Shown one piece after another: positions 1-11,787 of a stretch of DNA of 64,000 nt. The position numbers and the translations under genes were made by a program. The DNA is from Tetrapyrgos nigripes (lineage: Eukaryota; Basidiomycota; Agaricomycetes; Agaricales; Campanellaceae), in NCBI GenBank assembly GCA_013368315.1, contig JAACJM010000194.1, positions 1-64,000 of the forward strand, given 5' to 3'. The notes under the pieces were generated by a model. That model was not told the origin of the DNA. It searched no databases and saw only the letters and a program-made list of their open reading frames with translations. The number at the start of each line of letters is the position of its first letter. Position 1 is the stretch's first letter.

Positions 1-483
1 GTGGGATTATGTATGTGAGACGGTCATAAGGTCAACCCAGAGATATTTAGGAAATGTACTTGAGCGTCACTTCTAGCACAAGTTCATTCTGCCTGACATC
101 CATTATTCTCCCCCCCACTCCTTCCCCTCACAGACATCAGCCATCCCCCTCCATACTGCTTGATCATAAGCAAATAACAACAATGGAATTTCAGGCCTCC
201 AACTCGTCCTTTCTCATAGATTCGGATATGGCTATTCTGCAAGGTCGGTTCACAAAAATTGCAGTCGAGGCATCACTCTTTGGTAGATATCCTTCAAATT
301 TATAAGTACACATTAATTATAACATCAATGTCCAGGTATCAAGATTCTACTCACAGCTTCCACAATCTTGCTGCTGTAGTAAGTCTCTTAAACTCTTTCA
401 ATGCAAGCACATTTGATCTTGGCTGAAGCTGACAGGGTGTCATGAATCTCTTCATGCCTTCATCTCCAAACCCTGTTTTCCTT

Positions 484-905
484 CATTCTTTTGCTTTTAG
501 TCTTCTTTCCAGTACTTTGGCTTATCCAGATCTTGTTCCTCTTTGTTTTACTTCTCCTTTGCTTCCCCTCCATCATTCCTTTTACTTCTAGTCTTCTTTC
601 CAGTACTTTGGCTTATCTAGATCTTGTTTGTCTTTGTTTTACTTCCATCATTCCTTTTACTTCTAGTCTTCTTTCCAGTACTTTGGCTTATCCAGATCTT
701 GTTTCTCTTTGTTTTCCTTCTTCTTTGCTTTGCTTCCTTTGTTCCTGTCATTTCTATAGTTCTTCCAGGTGTTTCTCCATGGTTCTTCCTTTCTCCATAG
801 TTCTTCCTTGTTTCCCCATAGTTCTACCTTGTTTCTCCTTGATTCTTCCATTGTTCCTTTACTTCTCCATAGTTCTTCCTTTCCATCAGTACCTATTGAT
901 CTAGG
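484..905. repeat. Pyrimidine-rich tandem-repeat tract
   Basis: The + strand is strongly C/T-biased here. A block beginning TAGTCTTCTTTCCAGTACTT recurs at about 498, 587 and 664, so the spacing is irregular (about 89 and 77 bp). It is followed by short GTTCTTCC-type repeats to about 890. The tract lies between exon 2 and the next recognisable exon piece of membrane-protein copy 1 and has no counterpart in the intact copy. The long open frame across it (491-904) is a by-product of the bias, not a gene. Confidence 0.7.
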
Positions 906-1820
906 CTTCGTCTCTTCATTCCTTTGATCATATATACTTCAGGGCTTCATAGATAGGTCTCTAGTCTGTCCACTTGTGCTCCCTATGATCTATACTGCTC
1001 AGCCTTGTCTCAGTACTATGTAGACTTGGGCCCATCTGTGGCTACTCACTCTTATCTATTCTATTTGCTCTGTTACTTTGTTTTTGGCCCCTGTGTGGTG
1101 GCCTGAGAGGCATCCAGTCCTATGGGGCTGCAAATGTCACCAATGCATGTGCTATCATGTGTTTCAACTCAGCCATCACCGTCATGTCAAATTGGGTTTT
1201 CAATATCGTTCAAATCCAAGCATTAGTGAATCCAGCGTATGATCCCACTGAAGCAATGATTCGTGCTCAGGTACTAGTAGTTGTGATGTCATGAATTAGC
1301 ATCAGTTCTTTTCTCCTGAGTAAGTTGTGGAACTGGGTACTGATTACTGAGCCTTATAGTATTTTTTAGGAGATTCAATTGTAGTTTGGAGGACATGGAT
1401 TCTCTTTAAAGGAGAAATTCTTCCTCAAAGGATTCTTATTTTCTGTATTGTGCAGTCGCTTGGTCAGTGGACATAATTTTCTGAGTATTATTTCTGCATT
1501 AATGTTAATTTTTTCTGTTGGTCAGGTTGGAGTATTTTTGATGCTTTTGTGGCTATCCGAGCTCTTCTTATTGAAGATGTATGTATATACAGGGGTTTGC
1601 TCTATGAAATGAAGGAAGTCTGATGTATAATGGACTATAGGATTCATACAGTCCAACTCAAGTGATTTTTCCAGCCTCACTCATCTTTACAAACCTCACG
1701 GCTATTCTTCTGATTGTGTACAAGACTTGGTAAGTGGAGAATATTTATTGCCTTGGCCACTTGTAAATTATAAGTTTTGTTCTTGTTTTGACTTCTTATT
1801 CTATAGGCAGTATAAACAAT

Positions 1821-2393
1821 TAGGGCTCCTAGCGGATCGGATGATCCGGCGCCTATCCGCCGATGAGGCCTCGGATTCGGATGGCGGATGGGCCTCTGGA
1901 GATGCTCCCATCCGCCCATCCGTAGATGATCGTCGGATGGCTGAAGTACGTAAGAATGTGTCGTACTTGCCCAATTTGGTTCAGTCTCGGGCTTTTCCGA
2001 GGTACTGTATAGTTACAAAAACTCACGTAAAATCGACAGAAAGGTCTTTTCGACACGTTGAACATCTTGATCCCTTTGCTCGAAGTTGCGAGTATGTGGG
2101 AAAAATATTGGCCAAGTGGCCAGAGCCATTCTTGTCATAATAAGAATGTGTCAATAGTGAGTAACTTGATAAATTTTCATGTATTGCACTCTACATGTAC
2201 TTAGACGTAGTTTACAATTTTAAAAAATACCTTCTGACCATTTTTCTACACTCATTAGTATATCAGCCACCCATCCGCGGATGATCGGGTCATCCGACGG
2301 ATGCCATCCGCCGATGCGGATTGGCATGTTCGAGCAACTCATCCGAGCGGATGGATCCGCATCCGAACAGCATCCGATCCGCTAGGAGCCCTA
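1821..2393. mobile_element. hAT-type MITE, 573 bp
   Basis: The ends are perfect 23-bp inverted repeats beginning TAGGGCTCCTAGCGGATCGG. They are flanked by an 8-bp near-duplication, TAAACAAT (1813-1820) and TAGACAAT (2394-2401), one mismatch apart. Removing the element restores the exon of the 7TM paralogue (ATAGACAATC). TIRs starting TAGGG with 8-bp target duplications are typical of hAT elements. Many ATCCG/CGGAT motifs crowd both subterminal regions. There is no transposase frame, so it is non-autonomous. Confidence 0.88.
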
Positions 2394-3059
2394 TAGACAA
2401 TCCATCAAAGTTCATCTTCGTAATCTTAGCAGGAAAGGTCAAGTTGAGCAGTTACTTGTCCTTCTAATTGAATCTGGAGTCTTGTACTGCATTCCCTGGG
2501 TGAGTAACCTGTTAATTGTTGCAGTGCTTTGAGAAAGACTTACACTCTTTCTTTCCCTTTTCTTTCCTTTTTAAAGATCGTAACCCTCCCCGCCGGTTTT
2601 GTCAGTGAAAAGTACACTGACTCCGTAGGAATATTCATGGACGTCATTACACCCCACATAGAAGTCATCTACCCCACCGCAATCATACTTCTTTCCCTTG
2701 TGTATAGAGCTCAGCAAGACTCCCTTCTCTCAGCGATTAGTCTTTCTGCACCTCTGGGATTTGCAGCTCCTGCGCCATCGTCTCAATCTATTTCATTGAC
2801 ACCCGTTCATGGTACCCTGGATGGAGATAAAGAGTCACAAGAAGTCGGTGGAGGCAGTTCTGCTATGGTTTGATCTGGGAATTTATGTATACTGAGAGAT
2901 AATCGAGGGGAGGTTGGAATTCATTATTTATGTATGCAACGATATTACTTATTATCTCAGTCATTTACTGTTTTTTTAGAAATACATGACACGCTCTTCT
3001 TCAGGCGCTGTTTTCCTCAGATGGCCTAGACTTTTACAAGTTCATGGTTCTAGAACAGA

Positions 3060-5335
3060 AACGTATTATATTCAGATTGTTAGCTACTACATTACATGAA
3101 ATAGAACCGGTCTACAATCCAGCCTGATGAAAGATGAAAAAAAGATTACGAGTAACAGGTAACCAGTAGTCATGGCAGTCATCCTCTGGGAAGTCACGGT
3201 AGCCGTCGTCACGATGTCGGAGAGAAAAAAAGAGGCTGAGTCCAATTCCAGCATAAACGGGCCATTTCGCATTCACCATCCAGTGTCAACGTCCCACAGA
3301 TGCTTTACCACGTCACGTCATCATGAATGAGAATAGAAGCCCCCCCCTCCAAAACTCTCCACCTCCCATATCGTCCCCACAACATAAAGATACAAAGAAA
3401 ACGAAGAAAACGAAGAGACCCCAAAACAAGAAAAGAAAAATCACCCCACGATACCCAGCCTCAACCTTCCCCACGTTACTGCTGCCTTTTTCACATCAAC
3501 AACCCCCCCCAATGTTCCTTACTTCGAGGGTCTCACTCACATCTCAAATATCCCTTCCCCTTGCCCGTCGACGAGCTGCCACCCCACCCTTTACCCGTCC
3601 ATCCTCAGCGAACGTCTCAGTCTCGCTAACCTTAATATTCGGTAACTGCACCAACCTCTGCCTATCATTTTCTTTACGCACTATGCCCACACCCTTGCTG
3701 CCAATGCATAGCCAATGAGGTATTCTACTTGTAGTTTCTCTGCTTATACATACTATCGGCTTGATTCTTGATCAATGATTGTCTTTTTAACTCCGATCCG
3801 CGCTTCGGTTGCTGGCAGTACAGCCGTTATTCAACTCATTGCAAAGCGTTTGGTCTCTAGTCTTCCGATTTCAGAACGAGATTGAAGGCCAATGGGAATG
3901 TAAAGTAACGGGGAGACAAGCGGAGAAGCGATAAAAGTCAAACTTCCTATGGGTATCTAGTGGTAGCGTTCACGGAGGAAGGGAACCCGGAACAATACAA
4001 AGCATGGCAAGGACAAAGACAAGAAATTTTAAAAAATAATGAGCACGAGAATGAGGCTGTCTTCGTCATCACATGTTGGAAGGTGAAGAGACATATCTCC
4101 CCCTCTCCTTCGCCCCTCATCAGTCAGATATGACAGACTTATAGTCTTCTTGCCTTATCGCTCCTCAAACCCCCCAATGGGCGGCTCTGTAGGAAGACGA
4201 ACAATGAGGAGGAAAACCGATAACGAAGAAAAAACGAAAAGACAAGAGGAAAAAGCAAAGGTCCACGATTGACACGGCCATAGATAAGCCTTGCACCATA
4301 ATCACCCCAACCTCGGGCATCCTCTCTTACTGTCCCCGGGGGGCCTCTCTGCAATGTCCAATGTGGTAAGAGACTGTTGCGGACGGCCGGGAAGACAATC
4401 CAGGACCCTTGACAGTGAAAGGGCAGATACTGCGTATCTAACGTCAACCATCCCTAACCGAAAGCACGTTGCTCAGACCAAAAACAAAATAGAGAAAGAT
4501 TTTTAAGAAACTAAGGGCAAAGTCAATACCCCGACAGAGGCGGCGTAGAGTAGACACATGAGACATCCACTTCCTACCGGTGAAATGTTCCCAACATCCA
4601 AGAGTATCCTCCCCGGTGCTTCGTCTGAGAAAAGAATAAACAGGAAAATGGTCAGGAAAAAAAAGATAATTGTGCGACCCTCTTACGTCTCGGATTGACA
4701 TGACCATCTTCTCCCTAGTCAGACTCTCGCAGTACTACAAGCTTCTACCCAGTTGATTGGGCCTGGTACGATTCGTACGAGTTCTGTATGTGTTGCCCGG
4801 ATCCACGTTGTCGTTGAGTAACGGTAGATGACGCATGCGGAACTGCTGTTGAAAACGGGTTGCGAGATGTCAGAAGAGTTGCGGAGAGGTCCGGGAGATG
4901 AGATGAGATGAGATGAGACGAGATGAAACGATTCTTGCAGTCGTCGTAAGATGTAGACTGAATAGGTATGCGAACGCAAACTAAACTTTGTTGGGGTTAC
5001 GCGGGCATGAAGTAGCAGTCGGTTGAGTAGTCGAGTGGGACGAGTTGGTAAGAGAGGCAGGAAAGGCGAGTTAGTCAAAAACCGTTGACTGTTGGCGCGT
5101 CTGCGGTTTCGGCTATTTCGGACATTTCGGAATTGCCCGGAAATCTTTTCCGACTTCGGTGCCGACCTCGTCTTAGAAATGGGCGAGCAGAGCTCACCTC
5201 AGCCGAGTTGTTGGAATAGTAATCGGAATGGTAGCTACATGATCCTCATGGCTGATTTCAACTATTTTAACGCTTTCTCGTCTCATGGCCTCATGCACCT
5301 GATCTTGTTGCTTCCTTGAAAACTGGAACAGCGCT
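3060..5335 (-). pseudogene. SEC63-like copy A, scrambled remnant
   Basis: This has no usable frame and is recognised only by similarity to better copies. The segment 2990-3300 matches the 3' end of the copy at 61.91-62.22 kb. The C-rich stretch 3320-3620 matches 62.94-63.19 kb. The segment 4985-5335 matches the 5' end of the copies at 39.1, 55.2 and 63.7 kb. Between them, 4240-4390 resembles a segment that elsewhere lies outside SEC63 (22.8, 43.3 and 60.5 kb), and this implies rearrangement. The J-domain tail and third membrane segment seen in other copies are missing. It lies head-to-head with membrane-protein copy 2, as in the other blocks. Confidence 0.5.
4139..4447 (-). pseudogene. Recurrent unidentified exon, copy in block 1
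   Basis: A 102-codon - strand frame contains GWGDYGARLIYGRVN near its middle. Equivalent - strand peptide (WDDYGVKRIYGHVD) can be read at 22.79-22.90, 43.28-43.37 and 60.49-60.56 kb, in each case followed by a probable splice donor. I do not recognise the family. Conservation of the peptide among copies suggests a real exon of a gene that was part of the duplicated block. The frame here is flanked by unrelated sequence, so this copy is a fragment. Confidence 0.35.
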
Positions 5336-5366
5336 TGTGAGCATACATAAGCTGCAAGTGAGGTAT

Positions 5367-6039
5367 CACGCCGAAAAGGGACAAATATCCGCTCGACGGA
5401 TAGGTGATCGGATATGTGTACGAAAATGAGATATATTTAGCATCTAGATATAGGTACAAAAAGATGGTGTATCTGTAAGCTAGATATTTGAACAGAAAGT
5501 TGCTATCTATGGATGCCTTTTAGTATATTTGATTGATGTACAGAAATATTCTGTATCAAAGCTATCGAAAGAAGTACAAAAAGACCACAAGTCGAGAACT
5601 CGGATATAGCTACGGATATGCGTCCGAAAAGAAAATAAATCCGGTTTCCTGATATGGGTACCAAATAGATCATATGTCCGGAGTACAGATATACCAAAAC
5701 CCATTCAATGTATACGGACATATGATCTATTTGGTACCCCGTTGGTACCCATATTAGGAAGCCGGATTTATTGTCTTTTCGGACGCATATCTGTAGCTAT
5801 ATCCGAATTCTCGATTCGTGGTCTTTTTGTACTTCTTTCAATAGATTTGATACAGAATATGTCCGTACACCAATCAAATATACTAAAAGGCATCCATATA
5901 TAGCAGCTTTGTGTTCAAATATCTAGCTTACAGATACATCATCTTTTTGTACTTATATCTAGGTTCTAAATATATCTCATTTTTGTACAGATATCCGGTC
6001 ACCTATCCGTCGAGCGGATATTTGTCCCTTTTCGGCGTG
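5367..6039. mobile_element. Near-perfect foldback (hairpin) element, 673 bp
   Basis: Two arms of about 320 bp are inverted copies of each other around a loop of about 30 bp near 5700. The outer ends begin CACGCCGAAAAGGGACAAAT. The flanks carry TAT on both sides (5364-5366 and 6040-6042), and removing the element restores the sequence seen at 39.37 and 55.46 kb (GAGGTGTGATC). A 3-bp target duplication fits PIF/Harbinger or CMC-type MITEs; the superfamily is not resolved. No protein is encoded. A read-through transcript would form a long double-stranded RNA. Confidence 0.85.
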
Positions 6040-6149
6040 TATAATCTCCCATCCACTGGAAAGTCCGATCATGCCTTGTATGTTGCCACAGTTCCTACAC
6101 TCATCGGCAAGGCACATGCTATATACACATCATTCTCGTTCCCATGACA

Positions 6150-6530
6150 GTTTGTTACGAGGCCCTTTAGGCCGAGTTAACTTATGTCGACCCCTCAATT
6201 GAGTAGCAAAGGCTCTCACGGGTTCTAACTTTTACACGCCACCACAGCGCTCCGAAGTACCCAAACTGACGCTCAATACGTCATAGCTCATTTCTGCCTT
6301 GCCGCCCACGAACCACGACAAGCTTCAGGCGTATTTACCTTCCCTCAGCAGCCGTCGCAAGTCCAACTGCCGCTCTCTGAACCACTATGGGCTCCTCCAC
6401 CCAACGTTCAAGGTGTCATTATGGAAGATATTAAGCTCTATCTAATTTTTTTAGTCAATTTTACAGTATTACTTACTTATACAATGGGCCTTGTAATTTG
6501 CCATGCGAAGCAGTGGCACCTTTCCCCAGT
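6150..6530. repeat. Dispersed repeat with GCCAYGCTTCGC-type end, copy 1
   Basis: An insertion of about 375 bp is present relative to the matching sequence at 39.48 and 55.57 kb. It begins near TTACGAGGCCCTTTAGGCC and ends near GGCACCTTTCCCCA. A nearly full inverted copy occupies 42.51-42.93 kb, and a short piece of the same end lies at 41.57-41.62 kb. A related motif is at 58.59-58.62 kb. There is no coding potential. Target duplication and class are unclear. Confidence 0.6.
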
Positions 6531-7176
6531 ATTCTGTCTTCAGAGGAAAAATCATCTCGTATATGGCTCTTAGCTAGATAGGTTGATGATGCTGCAACGT
6601 GATCATTGGTATACTCAGCTCAGATCCTAGAGTCTTTGTGCATCTCTCAATACCTAGTCTCAACTGAAGGTATCCATACTAGCACTGCTGAATGTCCATC
6701 AATGTAGGAATGTTCCTCATCTCTGCCTTGTATTAAACAAGTTTGAAACAAGGTGTGCCCCTGAATATCTATCAACATAGAGATGGGCTCATCTAGTCTC
6801 TCCTTTGCAGTGCATACAGTAGAGTTATATGCATCATTCTGAGGACAGTGGCTTCAGTGCAAAAGCCAAATATGCAACAGGTGAAATCAGATCCACAGCA
6901 AACTGACAGATATTTAAGGACAGAAGAAACAATGCCATTGTAACAACCACTAGCCCATGCCCCCAACTCTTCCCTGCAGTCTGAGCAAATGCCAAGGATG
7001 AACTCCTCCTTCCTTACATCTTCACATAACACTGGCATTCAAGTGGCTTTAGTGCAAGCTGCAGTTGAAGGACTCTGCGTTGGTAGGTCCAGAACCCAAC
7101 ATTCAACTTTGATGTATCTCCCTACTCATTGCTTTGCTATCCAGGCATCAAGGTCTTGATTACCATTTCTACCATC

Positions 7177-7634
7177 TGTCATGACGTCTATATTTGGTAC
7201 TATTTATTTCTTCTTATCTCTGTATCCTCAGACCTCTACACCATTTGACTCTTGTTCCACATGCTATGCACCGGACCTTTCATTTCTCCGATACAGCTTC
7301 GATACAGCTTCTTGACAGCTTCCTTTACAGCTTCCTTTACAGCTTTCTTTACAGCCTTCTTTACAGCTTTACTTTTACATATATAAACCCCGCCCTGACA
7401 CCTGGTTCCCCATCTTGACCTCTTCGTCGTTGGGACCAGGTGTGTATTCCCCTTTTCATTACTTCTTTCACCTTTACTGATGGGCACTGTAGTTCCAGTA
7501 CTTACTGCTGTCTGTTAGGTATTTAATACATTCTTTGTCGTTGGGACCAGTTCCAGTACTTACTGCTGTCTGTTAGTCGAGTCGAGCCTGTAGCTCCTCG
7601 TTATCACTATCTAAGTGCTCACCTCTTTGTGACA
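7177..7634 (+). repeat. 5' LTR of the Ty3/gypsy element (458 bp)
   Basis: It starts TGTCATGACG and ends TTTGTGACA. It contains a TATA-like ACATATATAAACC near 7376 and a series of CTTTACAGCTTC-type direct repeats at about 7310-7370, which could be promoter elements. The 3' LTR differs mainly by C/T and G/A changes and by loss of one short repeat. The bases just inside (TTAGGTCAAGATCCC) do not match the usual initiator-Met tRNA primer site, so the primer is unresolved. Confidence 0.93.
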
Positions 7635-8173
7635 TTAGGTCAAGATCCCTTACTGCACTGGTGGCCTCTGTATAGGTTGCCCTTGCAGGCACTACTGCCA
7701 CCACATCTGGACAATACGCTGCACCATCCTCAGTCTCTGATTCATCTGTCTCTGCATCTCCCCCACCACCTCCAACGCCATTGCTCTGTGTAGATTGGCT
7801 ACACGGTCTTGACTTAACAGATCAGAAGCACGTCAGCTTTGATATCAACAGCTACCTTGAAAACAGAGAAGAACTCTACAACAACTGCTAGCAACAGCCT
7901 TCTTCCCATGCTCATCAATCCATCCCCCAGGTCCGCTACTACTCCTGGGAAGGAGAACACAGTATAATCCTACCCAGCAATCCAGCCCTACTCTGCTCCC
8001 ACTTCCTACACCTTGCCTTCAGTCACCTGCCATTCTTCGGTCCTGTTTCTAGTACTTCCACTGTTCCATCACCAGACATCACTCACACCACACTACCGCT
8101 ATCCGCTCCACCTTCTGCCATACCAACAGCCTGTCCCAGTCCTACACTCATACCCAATCCATCCCCTCTTCCC

Positions 8174-8500
8174 GTGTCACCAGCCCCACTCAGTCCCATT
8201 GCTTCCCCAATCACTGACATCGACATGTCCTCTGCTGCCCTTGAAAACCTCCTCCAGGCTCTGGTCAACAACCAGAACCAGCTGCAGCAGGCAATCACCA
8301 ATTTGGTCAATAGACCTATCCACGAATCCTCAGACAAAACTGCCAAACCGGCCCCATTTAAAGGCGAACCAGCCAAACTCGACTTGTTCCTATCTCTCTT
8401 CATTCTCTGGGCTGGAGAACAAAAGCAGCTCAAACTTGACAGTGGGAAACTCGATCCACGGAAGTGCATTGCAGAAGCACTCCTTATGATGGAAGGACCT
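8174..8500 (+). pseudogene. Ty3/gypsy Gag, N-terminal part
   Basis: The frame reads SSAALENLLQALVNNQNQLQ, then APFKGEPAKLDLFL and MMEGPAAD, the Gag capsid-type opening (FxGxxxKLxxFL, then GPAAxW) of fungal Ty3/gypsy elements. It stops because the Plavaka transposon begins at 8509 within the GPAA codons. The matching C-terminal half is at 15922. A proline-rich leader continues upstream in the same frame to about 8000, so the true start is not fixed. Confidence 0.8.
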
Positions 8501-8519
8501 GCTGCAGACAAGGGGGACC

Positions 8520-9200
8520 GAAAATTTTGATTTCGTACACTACGTCGAAAAATTTTTTAACGGCCTCTGGGACCCGACCGACCGACCGATACCTACTAAA
8601 TAGGGAAGGTATGCCTATATATGGAAGGTGCAACGTGATACTGACCTTCCATTTTTGGCTTACCCTTGGCTCGGCGCTGTGCGCCTCGCAGGGAAGCCCT
8701 AATCCTAACGCGCTGGGGTGGCCACATGGGTATCTAGACATTGGTACTCGGGTGGCGGGTGTCGGGCCAACTAGTGAGAAGCAGGGGTTTGGGGGGTCGT
8801 GGGGGGTCAAAGGTAGGGGTCTCAAGGGTACGGGTATGGATTTCAAAACCCGTGCTGACCCTTACCCGTAAGGCAGACCCGCCGTACCCGCCATCCAAAA
8901 TTTTGTACCCGTAGTCATCAGGAAAACGGTCTCCTGATATTTAGGATTATGATTCACTAATTAACCAAAAATACTTGGCAATATCGGCCTGGAGGATGAT
9001 AGCTAGAAATAGCCGATATTAGGCGGTCCCCTCTAAGGACCTTGACTTCATGTAGCTATATTAGTGGATCATTAGTCGTTCAAATACCGGTTCTTTTCCT
9101 CGGTATTCTCCCATATTTTCTTACTATTATCAATAAAGTAGAACATGAGCAGGGATTGTAATTTTGAAATATGGAGGACATCAGATTAAAACACCAGCAG
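8520..9200. other. Left non-coding end of Plavaka element
   Basis: No gene was seen. The first 90 bp hold AAAAATTTTTTAACGGCCTC then GGGACCCGACCGACCGACC, which recurs in the same orientation near the right end (15838-15880). From 8815 to 8910 several GGGTACGGGT/CCCGTACCC motifs occur, matching a cluster at 15580-15660. Clustered subterminal repeats are where transposases of this kind are expected to bind. Confidence 0.6.
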
Positions 9201-9204
9201 TAAA

Positions 9205-11661
9205 CTAAGATGAGTCCGAAGCAGCTTTCTCGACCTCTCTAGCAGCCGAAGAATCAGACGTCATCTGACCGGCTCCCAGACCTTCCTTCACCGAATCCTC
9301 AACCCTAGAAGATGATACTGTGGGTTTCGGGTCGGTCTGTGGCTCATCCTTGGCATAGTCATCCCAATCCATCTGCTTCATCAGCTCGTTCTTTGCGGAA
9401 TCTTGAGCAGGACGGACAGTACGCCTAGTAAGAGAGCAGAATAAGCTTGTAGACATTGAGCTGAATGATAGCGATGACTACTCACGAAGCCGACATATAG
9501 AGTTCATGCATGAATTGATGATGTTTGCGTTTATTCGCAGCCTCAGCTTTGAAGAGAAAATTCAGAAACGTCCGCCAATGCTTGTCAAGGCCATCTGGTG
9601 GGAAATTGGACGGTGAGCCGCCATGATGATCCTGCAGTACAGCGTGTATCTGAAATATCATCAGCATGACAGTTGATAGTAGAACGGAGAACCTACAGCA
9701 CATGCGGCCATCGCGAGCATTCCCTTTGACATCTCCAGCTCGAACAGCTTTTCCTTGATGGAAGAGGAGAAAAGAACCTTCTTCTTGGCGGACACAGCTT
9801 GAGTATACTTGCCCTTGCCAAACCAAACAGTGGATATGTACTTGACGATGACGGGGTTTTTGAAAAGTGTTGGTACTGAGTAGATATACTGGCCGTCCTA
9901 AGAAAAGTGTAAGACAAAGTTGAGTGTAAAGACATAGACTGACCTCTCCCAGGGGATAGATGTAACTCGTGTTGCGTAGGATTTCCTGGGCCTGGGCAAA
10001 CCCTTGTGCAGAATTGTCCAAGCCAAACGAAGCTAAAACGAGAGGTGCGGCATCGGTTTTGAGCTTGGTCCGCAGCATGGTGACACGTTGTACAACCTAA
10101 AAACTTATTTCAGCGTGTCAAGAGCAATGAGAGGCATGAAACACGCACATAGTCAATCAGAGGCTGCTTATATTTTTTGGCATCTCCTCGCTCAATCCTT
10201 GCAGCTATATCCAAGGGTTTGTTGAAGCCAAGATCCTCGGCGGCTTGGATGAGAGCCGAAAAGACGATATTGTCGAGACCATCGGGCGTGAGGGGACAAA
10301 ATGGGTTATCCTCGTCATCGATGACTCCAATGATCTCGTCGCTGACCATCAGAACCAAAGTACTGTCGATTGTAACGCGGACAACGTTCTGGATTTCGGT
10401 GCCCTGATTCGAGATGTTAATCTTGTGAGTCCGGGTTTGGGGTGTGTGGGGATTGAGTACAAGATTGGTGTGAGCAAGCCAATCAGGTTCTTCCGAGTCG
10501 TTGTTGGCAGGACTGCTGGTTTGAGCTTCATCGGCTGAAGTAGGTGACGGCGAGCGAGTCGATGCCAGAACTGGTAACTTATACATAGACAAGCCTCAGT
10601 AACACCTCCAGGAAAGAAACTGACACATACATACCTCGTCACAGAGTTTCTGGGCTTTCTTGCTTAGAGCCTAGAGTAGAGTTAGAGACAATAAACTAGG
10701 GCTTTCATTGTGCTCACTTACTTTCTTGTTTTTCTTGGATGGGGCTTCTTTGGCATTGTCGAAAGTATCTTCGTTGTCGGATGGATGAGCAGAGAGGGCG
10801 TCGCCGTCAGAGGTGGGCGGAAGAGAAGCCACGTCACTGACTGCTTTAAATGGCACGAAGGGTTAGGGTTATGAGTCACCAAAAAGTGCTGACCGACGAC
10901 ACACCAGAACTTGACTCTCTTGAAAACTGTGGTGCCTACAGCAAGAAGAATGTCAGACAAGTACTTCATAGCATAGCCAAGGTGCATACCTCTTCCTCCA
11001 ATAACCTACTCGCTTCCCCTCGGTCACGGCCTTTCTGTTCTCCAATAAACTCGTTGTCGTCTTCATGCACAGCATCTTCTTCTGCGGAATTTTCTCCATC
11101 GGAATACTGGTCATCTTTTTGGGCGAGCGTTTGGTGCTTTTGCTTTGACGCCTTCTTGTTCGAGGTCGAGGTCTCAATAATAACTGTGACACAAGACATC
11201 AATTCCAACTTGGATCAAGGAATTTTCAAGAAAAAGACTGTACATACTTTCATTATTCTTTGGGCGACTGTTCTTATTAGAAGGCTTGACTCCTGGGACG
11301 CTCTTTAATAGTATGTTCTGTAAACAAGCAAAATACAACTTACTTTCCCTAGTGACTGGTGCCGCAGCTTTCGCTTTTGTTGACGGAGTCTTAGCTGGCG
11401 TTGTTGTAGCGGCAGGTCTTGCAGCCTTTGATTCATCGACCTTTTGACGCTTGTTAGCAGGCTTCTTCACACCTATGTAACGAAAAAGAAAGGTCAGGGA
11501 CCGTCAGTTTATACAATGGGCAAGTATATACCTTTTCCTTGGCTAGTGGTTTCACTGGCTTGCCTGGATGCACCATTGCGCGTTTGACGTCCTGCAAGCT
11601 GCTCAGGCATTTCGTCCTGCCCATGGGTGTCAGAACGAATGCGCTTGAGACGTATCGACAT
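9205..11661 (-). CDS. DUF6532-type protein carried by Plavaka element
   Basis: A twelve-exon - strand gene can be read from the ATG at 11661 (MSIRLKRIRSD...) to the stop at 9205, about 600 residues, with introns of about 45-60 bp. The first third is basic and low-complexity (KKPANKRQK, a likely nuclear signal, then an Ala/Thr/Lys-rich stretch) and acidic (QYSDGENSAEEDAVHEDD). The C-terminal half looks like DUF6532: KKAQKLCDE, then VTMLRTKLKTDAAPLVLASFGLD, DGQYIYSVPTLFKNPVI, VWFGKGKYT, MLAMAACAIHAVLQDHHGG and the W-R-FLNFLFKAE helix. DUF6532 proteins are abundant in Agaricomycetes and of unknown function. The gene lies inside the transposon ends and shares a 126-bp divergent promoter with the transposase, so a role in transposition or in protecting the element is plausible but unproven. 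No TET/JBP HxD motif is seen. Confidence 0.75.
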
Positions 11662-11787
11662 GGTGGGTCAGAATAAACAAGCACAGTTACGTGTCAGGGT
11701 CCCAATTTTTTTCTTGTGCTACGACCATGTGCTTTGTGGTCTTTCTACAATGGGATAACAAATATTACGCTTCCTAACCGAACCTTC

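Larger units (their letters stand above)
183..2873 (+). pseudogene. Seven-helix membrane protein, copy 1 (broken)
   Basis: This is a degenerate paralogue of the intact gene at 56031-57416. Exon 1 starts at the ATG at 183 (MEFQASNSSF...) and ends near 282. Its last residues, VEASLFG, match VEGLFFG in the other copies. Exon 2 starts near 336 but hits TAG where the paralogue has a Trp (LLLW). A diverged stretch then carries VQIQAL (about 1200) and stops again (TGA) near 1290. Later exons are readable: VVWRTWILF near 1385, an IFDAF exon near 1550, TNLTAILL near 1690, and the last exon ending at 2873. A hAT-type MITE interrupts the sixth exon at 1821. The family is recognised as the Agaricomycete seven-helix type with a VWRxW motif; ligand and role are unknown. 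Confidence 0.75.

Noticed and set aside
491..904. 137-codon hydrophobic frame
   Set aside because: It is a product of a pyrimidine-rich tandem tract in a pseudogene and has no counterpart in other copies.
9205..11661. TET/JBP dioxygenase, known cargo of some fungal transposons
   Set aside because: No HxD motif or double-stranded beta-helix signature could be seen. The C-terminal half reads as DUF6532 instead.
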